13,607 nt of DNA from Planctomycetota bacterium (GTDB lineage: Bacteria; Planctomycetota; Phycisphaerae; WQYP01): positions 1 to 13,607 of the forward strand of contig JAKBAC010000091.1 in NCBI GenBank assembly GCA_021809365.1. Reading direction: 5' to 3'. This document shows positions 6,333 through 13,264 of the stretch, one piece after another. The position numbers were made by a program, and so were the translations under genes. Each line of letters opens with the position of its first letter. Position 1 is the stretch's first letter. The notes below the pieces were generated by a model that saw only the letters and a program-made list of their open reading frames with translations, made no database searches and was not told the origin of the DNA.

Positions 6333-7277
6333 ATGTGTGTATCGATCTATCGTGCCGGTTTCAACGGCTTGTTGTCCCGTATTCGCCAATCTATTGCCAT
6401 TTTGGCCGCAACCGCGGTGGCCGCATTGGGCATGGTGGGCGCTGTCCATGCCAAAATCCGGGCCGTTGGCGTGGAAAATGAATACGCCAATGTCATTGAA
6501 CAGATTGGCGGAAAATATGTGACCGTCAGCTCCATTGAGAGCGATCCGAATACCGATCCTCACGTATTTGAAGCCAGTCCGTCAGTGGCTGTTGCGGTCG
6601 CACAATCGCAACTGGTCGTGCGAAATGGCGTGGGTTACGACAGTTGGGTCAAAAAGATTCTGGCGGCTGCACCGCAGGCGCAGCGTCAGGTGATTGACGT
6701 GCAGGACTTGCTGGGGCTGCCGGACAATACTCCCAACCCGCACCTGTGGTATAAGCCGCTGACCATGCCGAATGTTGCCCGGGCCATCGCGGAATCGTTA
6801 AGCAAACTGGACCCCGCCCATCAGCAGTATTTTCATAACAATGTTAAGACATTTGACGCTTCACTGAAGCCCTGGTACGCGGCCATCACCCGGTTCAATG
6901 ACGAATTTGGCGGTACACCGGTGGCCGTCACAGAGCCGGTGGGCGATTATATGTTGCAGGCGGCCGGGTGCATCATTAAAACGCCGTGGAATTTGCAGGC
7001 GGCAATCATGAATGGCACCGATCCGGCACCGCAGGATGTCAGCATTGAGAATAAACTGTTTCGCAAGCACGAAGTCAAGGTATTTGTCTATAACCAACAG
7101 GTGACCGATCCACTAACCGCTTCATTCCTGCACCTGGCGGAGAAATCGCACATTCCGGTGGTCGGCGTTTATGAAACCATGCCCACCGGCTACAGTTATC
7201 AGAACTGGATGCTCGCAGAAGTCAATGCCATGCGCTTGGCCGTGACAAAGGGGGTTTCAACGACAGTTTTGAAATAG
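6333..7277 (+). CDS. Metal ABC transporter periplasmic binding protein (ZnuA/TroA-like)
   Basis: Cluster A-I substrate-binding protein: captures a divalent metal (Zn or Mn most often) in the periplasm and hands it to the ABC-3 permease. The product has 314 residues, with a signal peptide of about 40 (hydrophobic core SIAILAATAVAALGMVGA, cleavage after VHA). Likely ligands are His77 in DPNTDPHVFEASP, His137 in NPHLWYKP, Glu201 in TEPVGDYML and Glu281 in VYETMPTGYSYQNWML. In ZnuA the third ligand is His, so Glu201 is notable; the TEP and ETMP motifs point to a separate branch of the family. There is no His-rich loop. The start at 6333 is set by AGGAG 8 bases upstream; an upstream ATG at 6306 lacks a ribosome site. 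The metal cannot be decided from sequence. Confidence 0.9.
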   Translation: MCVSIYRAGFNGLLSRIRQSIAILAATAVAALGMVGAVHAKIRAVGVENEYANVIEQIGGKYVTVSSIESDPNTDPHVFEASPSVAVAVAQSQLVVRNGVGYDSWVKKILAAAPQAQRQVIDVQDLLGLPDNTPNPHLWYKPLTMPNVARAIAESLSKLDPAHQQYFHNNVKTFDASLKPWYAAITRFNDEFGGTPVAVTEPVGDYMLQAAGCIIKTPWNLQAAIMNGTDPAPQDVSIENKLFRKHEVKVFVYNQQVTDPLTASFLHLAEKSHIPVVGVYETMPTGYSYQNWMLAEVNAMRLAVTKGVSTTVLK

Positions 7278-7291
7278 AGCCTCTGGGTTGG

Positions 7292-7333
7292 GCCTTCCGC
7301 TCCCGTTCGATGACCGAACGGGGGCTGGAAGGC
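7292..7333 (+). terminator. Intercistronic hairpin after the binding-protein gene
   Basis: The outer arms GCCTTCC / GGAAGGC (7 bp) enclose a perfect inner stem CCCGTTCG / CGAACGGG (8 bp) with loop ATGAC; short unpaired bulges separate the two stems. The hairpin starts 14 bases after the stop codon. No T-run follows, so it is more likely a partial terminator or a 3'-end stabiliser that lets the binding protein be made in excess over the membrane parts, as is common in such operons. Confidence 0.65.
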
Positions 7334-7414
7334 AGCCCGTTCACCTTATGGTTGCGTCATAATCCCGTATCACGCACGAAGAACGCGTGTGCAACGTATA
7401 ACATCCAACCGCGT

Positions 7415-7503
7415 GGAGATGCCGATGAAATTGAGATCGGGAAATACTCTGACGGCCCATAGTAAGGAGATGCCAATGAGTCTAAGCGGAAAAAACTCTC
7501 ATG
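7415..7503 (+). repeat. Duplicated ribosome-site/start region
   Basis: GGAGATGCC.ATGA occurs at 7415-7428 and again at 7466-7479, 51 bases apart and therefore in frame. The similarity continues loosely for about 35 bases (cggGAAAtACTCT versus cgGAAAAAACTCT). In protein terms, EMPMKLRSGN and EMPMSLSGKN are the two copies, each followed by a His-containing stretch. Each copy has its own Shine-Dalgarno and ATG at the same spacing, so two N-terminal forms of the ATPase are possible. Confidence 0.65.
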
Positions 7504-8414
7504 TGGATCATGGCGCGATGGCGGAATCTGAGAGTGCGACATCTTCTGCTGGCACGGCAAAGGCAGCCGCGGAACCTGCCGGTGCGCCACTGCTGGCGGT
7601 GGAAGACCTCACCGTGCGTATTGGCACACGCGTGCTTCTGCAGAACGTTACATTCACCATCCGCCCGGGGGTGTTTTGTGGGCTTATTGGTGAGAATGGT
7701 GCCGGAAAAACAACGCTGCTTCGCAGTTTGATTGGGTTGCAGCAATCTCCGCATGGGCGCGTTCGAATCGGTGGACGCCCGCCGGCCAAATCACGTGATT
7801 TGGTGGGTTATGTACCGCAGAAGATCAATTTTGCTTCCGATTTACCCATGCGTGTTTTTGATCTGGTGCAGCTGGGTTGTGACGGCCATCGGCTCGGGCC
7901 GCGATGGTTTTCCGGGCGCATGCGCCAACAGGTTGAACGGGCGATTCACGCGGTGGGAGCGGAAAGCTTCGCGTTTCAACGTGTCGGGGAACTTTCGGGG
8001 GGGCAACAGCAGCGGGCGGTAATTGCGCACGCCATGGCTCGGCAACCGCGATTGCTTTTGCTCGATGAGCCTCTGGCAAATCTTGATTTCCGCTCGGCCA
8101 GTGAATTGGCGCAGTTGCTGGGACATCTTACGCGTGTGCACGGAATTGCCGTATTAGTTACCGCGCATGATATGAATCCCCTTTTATCTCTGTTGGATCG
8201 GATTGTGTACCTGGCACAGGGACACGCCGCGAGCGGTACCGTCGCGGAAGTAGTGCAGGCGGAATCGCTTAGCCGCCTGTACGGATATCCGGTGGCTGTG
8301 ATCAAATATGGAGGGAGAATTCTTGTGTTGCCGAACGTAGGCCCGCCGGAAGGGGAAGCGGGCTGTTATGTGGTACCAAGTGATAAGCCGACGGAGGATG
8401 CCCGTACATGTTAA
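7476..8414 (+). CDS. Metal ABC transporter ATP-binding protein (ZnuC-like)
   Basis: ATPase that drives metal import through the two permeases encoded next; cytoplasmic face of the inner membrane. From the ATG at 7476 the product has 312 residues: Walker A GENGAGKT (72-79), Q-loop PQK (Q115), signature LSGGQ (173-177), Walker B LLLLDE (193-198), D-loop ANLD, and switch His231 in TAHD. All are intact. An Ala/Ser-rich N-terminal extension of about 38 residues, with His residues near its start, precedes the ABC domain and is unusual. The start is uncertain: AGGAG 6 bases before 7476 is best, but 7425 has the same arrangement (GGAG) and a GTG at 7389 is also in frame. The stop overlaps the next start by 7 bases. 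Confidence 0.92.
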   Translation: MSLSGKNSHVDHGAMAESESATSSAGTAKAAAEPAGAPLLAVEDLTVRIGTRVLLQNVTFTIRPGVFCGLIGENGAGKTTLLRSLIGLQQSPHGRVRIGGRPPAKSRDLVGYVPQKINFASDLPMRVFDLVQLGCDGHRLGPRWFSGRMRQQVERAIHAVGAESFAFQRVGELSGGQQQRAVIAHAMARQPRLLLLDEPLANLDFRSASELAQLLGHLTRVHGIAVLVTAHDMNPLLSLLDRIVYLAQGHAASGTVAEVVQAESLSRLYGYPVAVIKYGGRILVLPNVGPPEGEAGCYVVPSDKPTEDARTC

Positions 8415-9322
8415 CTTGGCTGGCGCAGGCTTTACATCTCAGTTTTTTCCATAGCGGTCCGGTGCGAACGGCGCTCTTGGTTGGCAGTAGTGCGGCGGTG
8501 GTTAGCGCTGTCATTGGTGTTTTTACCATTTTGCGGGGTCATGCGTTCGCCGGTCATGCGCTGGGTGATGTCAGCAGTGCAGGCGGTTCCGCATCATTTT
8601 TTCTGGGCATCAGTCCGCTGGCGGGTTTTCTAGGCATCGCGGCCATCGCGGCGGTGAGTCTGGAATTTCTCGGCGTGCGCAAAGTACGCGATCAGGATGT
8701 GGCTACCGGAATTGTGCTTGGGGCGGGGCTGGGGCTTTCCGCTCTCTTTCTCTATTTTGACATAACCACGACCAGTACGACCGGCGCGGCGGTGATGGTC
8801 ATGTTCGGTTCCATGTTTGCGCTGTCTCCCAATCTTGTATGGCCGGCGGTCATCGTTGCCGCGCTGGGGCTTGGAACGGTGGCAACGTTCTATAGGCCAT
8901 TGTTGTTGAGCGTGGCCGATCCCGAGCTTGCGGCAACGCGGGGTATTTCCAATCGCTGGGTGGGCACGCTGCATTTGCTGACTTTGGCTGCTGCAGTGGC
9001 ACTGGCCGCTTTGTCGGTGGGTTCGGTATTGGCATCCGCATTGCTGATCGGTCCAGCGGCGACGGCATTACGCATCAGTCGGCGGCCCGGTGCGGCGATT
9101 TTATGGGCGGTTGTTCTTGGCCTTTCAGCGGTCTGGGGCGGTGTCTGGCTGGCCTACGAAAGCTACTATTGGTTTTCGGGAAATGCGTGGCCAGTGAGCT
9201 TTTTTGTGGTGGCTATTATTTTTGCAACTTACCTTCTAAGCGTCCCGTGCCGGCATCTCCTGGTTCGGCGCGTTGTGACCGGGCACCAGCATCCCGTCAG
9301 CTTAGGATCGATCAACGTGTAA
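8408..9322 (+). CDS. Metal ABC transporter permease 1 (ABC-3 family)
   Basis: Inner-membrane permease of the metal importer. The 304-residue product has about eight hydrophobic segments, e.g. ALLVGSSAAVVSAVIGVFTI (near 18-37), PLAGFLGIAAIAAVSLEFL and LHLLTLAAAVALAALSVGSV. The family signatures are present: RGHAFAGHALGDVS early on, the coupling-loop region YRPLLLSVADPELAATRGIS and the VLASALLIGPAATA helix. The ATG at 8408 lies inside the end of the ATPase gene (ATGTTAA overlap), so translation is coupled. It is distinct in sequence from the second permease, so the transporter is probably a heterodimer like Mn systems of the TroCD/SitCD kind. Confidence 0.93.
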   Translation: MLTWLAQALHLSFFHSGPVRTALLVGSSAAVVSAVIGVFTILRGHAFAGHALGDVSSAGGSASFFLGISPLAGFLGIAAIAAVSLEFLGVRKVRDQDVATGIVLGAGLGLSALFLYFDITTTSTTGAAVMVMFGSMFALSPNLVWPAVIVAALGLGTVATFYRPLLLSVADPELAATRGISNRWVGTLHLLTLAAAVALAALSVGSVLASALLIGPAATALRISRRPGAAILWAVVLGLSAVWGGVWLAYESYYWFSGNAWPVSFFVVAIIFATYLLSVPCRHLLVRRVVTGHQHPVSLGSINV

Positions 9323-9369
9323 CGGCAGTTGTGACCGCGTACGAGACAAAACGTCGAAGGGTAAAAGCT

Positions 9370-10188
9370 ATGTTCGCCAGCTTCATGATCAATACCTGGA
9401 TCGCCGCCACAATTATTGCCATTGCCGCTGGAGTATTGGGATTCTTTGTGGTTCTCAGACGCTCCGCCTTTGCGGCACATGTGCTGCCTATCGGCACTTT
9501 TCCCGGAGCGGCGGCGGCACAACTGCTGGGAGTCCAACCGATCTGGGGGCTGCTGGCTTTTGTGGCGATCGGCGTTCTGCTGCTGCAACAATTACAACGG
9601 CTCGGGCGTAAAGATGTGGCGGCCGGGTTGGTACTGGTAACACTTATGGCCCTGGGCGCGTTGCTCTTGAGCATGACCAACGCCTATGGACCAGCGGTAT
9701 TCTCCCTGTTATTTGGCGAGGTGCTGGGGGTTTCATCCGCTGATCTGCTGCCTGTTGCGGTCATTTCAGCCGTTGTTATGGTGGGGGTCATTTGTCTGTA
9801 TCGCCCATTGCTTTTGCAATCAGCCTTCCCGGAACTTGCCGTATCACGGGGGGTCAGCGCCGGAGTCACGGACCTTTTATTTTTAACGCTACTTGGCCTG
9901 GTGACAGCGATGGCTCTGCCGGTGGTAGGCACGCTACTGGTATTCAGCCTTCTGGTGGCACCGGCGGCCACGGCCCAAACGCTATCGGCCCACCCTGTGC
10001 GGGCGCTAGCCTTATCCGTGACTTTGGCAGTCGGAATGATGTGGGCCGCCATTGCGCTATCATTTTTGACAGATTGGCCCATTGGCTTTTTCATAGGCTC
10101 CATTGGCGCGGCGCTGTTTTCCGGAGCGCGAATCTTCAGATATCTGCGCAGTCGGTGGAGATTCGGCACCGTTTCGGTACCCGCATAA
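9370..10188 (+). CDS. Metal ABC transporter permease 2 (ABC-3 family)
   Basis: Second inner-membrane subunit, 272 residues. It repeats the family pattern: RRSAFAAHVLPIGTFPGAAA near the N-terminus, then YRPLLLQSAFPELAVSRGVS as the ATPase-contact region and VVGTLLVFSLLVAPAATAQT as the helix typical of ABC-3 permeases. About seven or eight hydrophobic segments are visible. The start at 9370 is chosen because a GAAGGG lies about 8 bases upstream and it places the first helix (MINTWIAATIIAIAAGVLGF) at the N-terminus. The open frame extends upstream into the previous gene, but that part is a shadow. A 47-base gap separates it from permease 1. Confidence 0.92.
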   Translation: MFASFMINTWIAATIIAIAAGVLGFFVVLRRSAFAAHVLPIGTFPGAAAAQLLGVQPIWGLLAFVAIGVLLLQQLQRLGRKDVAAGLVLVTLMALGALLLSMTNAYGPAVFSLLFGEVLGVSSADLLPVAVISAVVMVGVICLYRPLLLQSAFPELAVSRGVSAGVTDLLFLTLLGLVTAMALPVVGTLLVFSLLVAPAATAQTLSAHPVRALALSVTLAVGMMWAAIALSFLTDWPIGFFIGSIGAALFSGARIFRYLRSRWRFGTVSVPA

Positions 10189-10214
10189 CTCCTCCGGTTG
10201 CAAGTACGACTTGA

Positions 10215-11249
10215 TCGTCTGTTGAAAGTCATTTCGGCCATCGGCTATACGGAGAAGAGAGCGTGCCGGAGCCTTGGGATGTGCAACAGCCAAGCCCGCC
10301 AACGCCGTGAGCAATGCCTCCATGGTGTTTGTGTCTTCCGATATTGGCGACACACATTTTATGCGGGCCTTAAACGCCAACACGGGGAAAATGGATTTGG
10401 CGCTACACCCGCAACAAGGCCCCGGAATGTATGTGCAGCCACAGCAGCCACTATTCCGCTGGAATTCTCTTTGCGCAAACCGACGGGCACAGCCTTTATG
10501 CCTTTAGGCCAACTGGAAAACAAGCGATCATGGCCCGGCGAATTTGGCAATTTGCCGGTGACGACGCACGCTTAACCGCACCCGTACTGAAAAATGCCGA
10601 GGTGGTATTCGGATCTGCGGACCATAAGGTTTACGCGCTTCGCGCCAGTGACGGACAGGTTATTTGGACTGCCAATACCGGCTACGCCTTTGTCGCCGCG
10701 CCGGTGATTGTGGAAAATACCGTGATCATTGGGAATCGCGGCGGCACGCTTCATGCGTATCGCCTCGGCAATGGCAAGCCCTTGTGGAGTTTCAGCGCCA
10801 ATGGGCCAATTAACACTACTGTGGTCGCACAACGTGGCATGGCTTACTTTGCCGCCGGGCGTGGGGACAGGGGAATCTATGCCCTGGCGTTGAAAACTGG
10901 TAAGCAACGCTGGAATTATCAGATGGCGGACTATACACGATTTGCGCCTGTGCTTGCGGGCAACATCGTGTTGGTTGCTTCACGCGATGGCGATCTGGTC
11001 GCACTGGACGCCGGAACGGGCCGCCGTCTCTGGGATCGGGCACTGGGTGGAACACCGTTTTCGCGTCCGCGCGTGGATGGGCAAATTGTTGTGCTGAAGG
11101 TACGTGACCATGCCGTCAGTGCGTTCAACTTGAAAACCGGCACATTGGCGTAGACCTATCAGAATTCGGCGGCGGTAACAGCTCCGGCGGTGGCAGGCTC
11201 CATGATTTGCGTAGCCACGAGTTCAGGCTGGGTAATCGCATTAAAATAA
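10215..11249 (+). pseudogene. Broken PQQ-type beta-propeller protein gene
   Basis: Read across three frames, the segment encodes eight successive blades of the PQQ/BamB type (hydrophobic strand, small polar turn, YAL-like strand, G-[KQR]-x-x-W end): VFVSSD..MRALNANTGK, ILFAQTDGHSLYAF, VVFGSADHKVYAL, VIIGNRGGTLHAY, AYFAAGRGDRGIYAL, VLVASRDGDLVAL, VVLKVRDHAVSAF, ICVATSSGWVIAL. The frame shifts near 10305, again at 10391-10394 (dropping one G restores GKMIWRY), and a TAG at 11151 stands where the blade pattern demands Trp; after it the frame runs on to TAA at 11247. No signal peptide is found, so the N-terminus also seems lost. The longest uninterrupted piece is 240 codons (10431-11153). Position after the permeases suggests a former periplasmic partner of the transporter. 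Sequencing error is possible. Confidence 0.75.
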
Positions 11250-11331
11250 TCTGGAGATCGTGGGTTTTTCGCGCCGGCGGGCCGTGGTGGCAAACCAAAA
11301 CAAAGAGGTATTACAAAATAATACATGTTGC

Positions 11332-11360
11332 TTGCACTGTAAGGTATTACCTTGTATAAT
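11332..11360 (+). promoter_or_regulatory. Porin promoter
   Basis: TTGCAC (11332-11337) and a consensus TATAAT (11355-11360) are 17 bases apart. Transcription would begin near 11367, giving the porin its own mRNA with a leader of about 108 nt. Confidence 0.75.
11341..11353. promoter_or_regulatory. Dyad between the -35 and -10 boxes (putative operator)
   Basis: AAGGTA-T-TACCTT is a perfect 6-bp-arm dyad that fills most of the 17-base promoter spacer; a dimer bound there would block polymerase. A second dyad with part of the same word, GTATTA-caaaa-TAATAC, lies just upstream at about 11308-11324. Regulators of the MerR, Fur/Zur or DtxR/MntR kind bind such positions, but none is encoded in the window. 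Confidence 0.45.
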
Positions 11361-11371
11361 CTTTGGCCATG

Positions 11372-11457
11372 GGTTCGGTGCCTGCGGCATCCGGCCTCCG
11401 TTGGTGCGGAGATGCCGTGAGCGACTATAGATCAATCCGCAAGATGATCACCGAACC
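11372..11457 (+). promoter_or_regulatory. Structured 5' leader of the porin mRNA (candidate riboregulator)
   Basis: GGTTCGGTG (11372-11380) pairs perfectly with CACCGAACC (11449-11457), 9 bp. Inside it, GGCAT/ATGCC (11386-11390 with 11412-11416) stacks with CTCCG/CGGAG (11396-11400 with 11407-11411) around loop ttggtg, leaving a 5-base bulge. A shorter ATCA/TGAT stem (11431-11434 with 11445-11448) has a 10-base loop. Together they form a three-way junction that begins about 5 nt after the predicted transcript start and ends 3 nt before the AGGAG ribosome site (11461-11465). It matches no riboswitch consensus I know. The ligand, if any, is unknown. Confidence 0.5.
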
Positions 11458-11474
11458 GCCAGGAGAATAAGAGT

Positions 11475-12809
11475 ATGATTCCGATCCCACGCTTCGTGCG
11501 TAATACCCAATTCGCGCAGCATGACGCCAAGCCTATGGCTATGCTGGCAGCAGCCGCGATCATGGTGGCTTATGGTTCAGCCGGTGCCCAAAGTGTAACA
11601 CCACCGGTAACGGTTACGGCACCCAACACGTCCGCGGCCGAGGCAAACGAAGCAGCGTCACCGCCCGCAGTATCTTCTCCCGATTATTCCGGTGATCTGA
11701 CCGGCGACTGGTTTGGTTTGCGGCCCAAACTCCAGGAGGCCGGTGTTACCTTTGGCGGTACGATGATCACGGATGGCTCATGGAATCTTTCCGGTGGTCT
11801 GGCCACGCGGAGTCAGGCTTGGCGAACACTGGTGAATTTGGATGTCAGCCTTGATACCCAAAAATTGTTTGGTCTGCCGGGCGGGACTATTTACGCTGAT
11901 TACGCTGGATTCTGGGGCCAAAGCGGTAATTCGACGCAGGTGGGGGCTTTGCAGGATTTCGATTATATAGATGCGGTACCGTTCAGCACGCTCTACGAGC
12001 TTTACTACGATCAAAAGTTCGGCGATCTACTCCAGATTCGCGCTGGTCGTCAGGATGCAGCGGATGTTTTCGCTGAACCGCCCGATGCCGCCGATTTTAT
12101 CAACAATTCGCCGACTGCTTTTCCACCCATCAATGGTTTGTTGCTGTACCCGATATCAGCACCGGGAATCGTTGCGGTGGTTGATCCGAATGGACCACTG
12201 ACGTTTAAGTTCGGAGCGTACTATTTTGACCGGTTCCATTCATCGGCCTTTGATCAGGCGCTGAACACTTTAGAGCCAACGAGTCTGCCCGTCGGCACTT
12301 CGCTGATTGGTGAGCTGGATTACTCCTGGCAGCTTGGGAAAAATAGACCGGGAGTGGTGGCGGCCGGCGGAACTTGGCGTACCGGCCATCTCCCGACGCC
12401 CGACGGTGCGGTGCATTCCGGAGGGGCGGCCCTTTACTCATATTGGGATCAGACCCTCTGGGCCGGACGAGGCGGCGAGAATATTGCCGCATTCATTACG
12501 CTCGGCGGAGGCAGTTCACAGGTTGCCAACAGCGCCAGCGTAGACCTGTGGTCCTCGGCAGGTTTGGCAGCTAACGGCCTGATTCCAGCCAGGCCCCAGG
12601 ACCAGTTAGGCCTCGGTTATAATTGGGTGCACATCAGTTCGCAGGCGAATTTACCCAAACCGGATGAACTGAATTTTGAGGGCTTTTACGCCTTTAATTG
12701 TGGCCACGGCGTTACATTGCAACCTGATCTGCAATACTACGTCAACACCGGCGGCGGTGTGTATCCAGATGCTCTGGTAGCGACGATACGGCTGAGTCTG
12801 GCATTCTGA
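11475..12809 (+). CDS. OprB-family outer-membrane porin
   Basis: Outer-membrane beta-barrel channel. The 444-residue product has a signal peptide ending near residue 38 (MAMLAAAAIMVAYGSAGAQ), a Thr/Ala/Pro-rich linker, then DYSGDLTGDWFGLRPKLQEAG, the typical opening of carbohydrate-selective OprB porins. Alternating aromatic beta-strands follow (TIYADYAGFWGQSGN, LYELYYDQKFGDLLQIRAGRQ, FKFGAYYFDR, DQLGLGYNW). It ends with RLSLAF, a terminal Phe as needed for barrel assembly. AGGAG lies 9 bases before the ATG. In the family the solute is often sugar, but related porins also sit with metal importers. The location beside the metal operon and the shared AGGTAWTA words make a role in metal entry plausible, not shown. 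Confidence 0.9.
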   Translation: MIPIPRFVRNTQFAQHDAKPMAMLAAAAIMVAYGSAGAQSVTPPVTVTAPNTSAAEANEAASPPAVSSPDYSGDLTGDWFGLRPKLQEAGVTFGGTMITDGSWNLSGGLATRSQAWRTLVNLDVSLDTQKLFGLPGGTIYADYAGFWGQSGNSTQVGALQDFDYIDAVPFSTLYELYYDQKFGDLLQIRAGRQDAADVFAEPPDAADFINNSPTAFPPINGLLLYPISAPGIVAVVDPNGPLTFKFGAYYFDRFHSSAFDQALNTLEPTSLPVGTSLIGELDYSWQLGKNRPGVVAAGGTWRTGHLPTPDGAVHSGGAALYSYWDQTLWAGRGGENIAAFITLGGGSSQVANSASVDLWSSAGLAANGLIPARPQDQLGLGYNWVHISSQANLPKPDELNFEGFYAFNCGHGVTLQPDLQYYVNTGGGVYPDALVATIRLSLAF

Positions 12810-12847
12810 GCGGCTGGCTGATCCCCTTTACCGAAATCTCGGAACAT

Positions 12848-12992
12848 TCATGCGGTCGCAAGTGTGGGGACGATCACCTTCAGCCCTCTTATACCGGCGA
12901 AATGGCGAATATTAAACGTTGCCAAGGTGCTGCCACGTTCAATGGCCGTGGCGGCGATGATAACGTCATAACATTACGTCAGCATCAAGCAT
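12848..12992 (-). pseudogene. VapC-type PIN toxin with its middle deleted
   Basis: The ATG at 12992 overlaps the antitoxin stop (TAATG), as in coupled vapBC operons, and begins MLDADVML, the typical first strand of a PIN domain with its catalytic Asp, then hits TGA at 12968-12966. In another frame directly after it the last part of a PIN domain follows: YDVIIAATAIERG and STLATFNIRHFAGIRGLKVI, ending at TGA 12850-12848. The roughly 80 central residues of a normal ~130-residue PIN toxin are missing, so it cannot be an active ribonuclease. Confidence 0.8.
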
Positions 12993-13264
12993 TATCGCCA
13001 TTTGTCCGCCTGCAACCTGAGGGCCTCGTGAGCGGCGTGCCGATCCCGACGCCACCTCTTGGCTTCGGCGGTTGACAATAATTCTCCCGATAATATCTCC
13101 GCCAAGTGCGTGGCCGAACATACCTTCGCCTTCGCGGGTGCTAGCCGGGCGTAAGGCAAGCCATTTTTAACCAGCACATACGTAACCTGCTGGTAATGCA
13201 CCCGGTTGACACAATCGGCGAAATTGCGGGCGGCCTGCGTAACGCTTATGGTCGTGTCTTTCAT
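12992..13264 (-). CDS. Phd/YefM-like antitoxin
   Basis: The product has 90 residues. The N-terminal half matches the Phd/YefM fold that binds operator DNA: ISVTQAARNFADCVNRVHYQQVTYVLVKNGLPYARLAP (6-43; only the pattern is quoted here in two overlapping parts, ISVTQAARNFADCVNRV and TYVLVKNGLPYARLAP). The C-terminal half is helical and charged (LSTAEAKRWRRDRHAAHEAL), as expected for the toxin-binding arm. Its partner downstream is deleted, so this is an orphan antitoxin that may still repress its own promoter. The ATG has no Shine-Dalgarno and lies 8 bases after a GATAAT box, so the mRNA is probably leaderless or nearly so. Confidence 0.85.
   Translation of the reverse strand: MKDTTISVTQAARNFADCVNRVHYQQVTYVLVKNGLPYARLAPAKAKVCSATHLAEILSGELLSTAEAKRWRRDRHAAHEALRLQADKWR

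Noticed and set aside
9103..9369. 89-codon upstream extension of permease 2
   Set aside because: It overlaps permease 1 in another frame, and a ribosome site supports the ATG at 9370.
10198..10575. 125-codon plus-strand frame over the propeller gene
   Set aside because: It has no blade pattern; the other two frames carry the PQQ-type repeats in this stretch.
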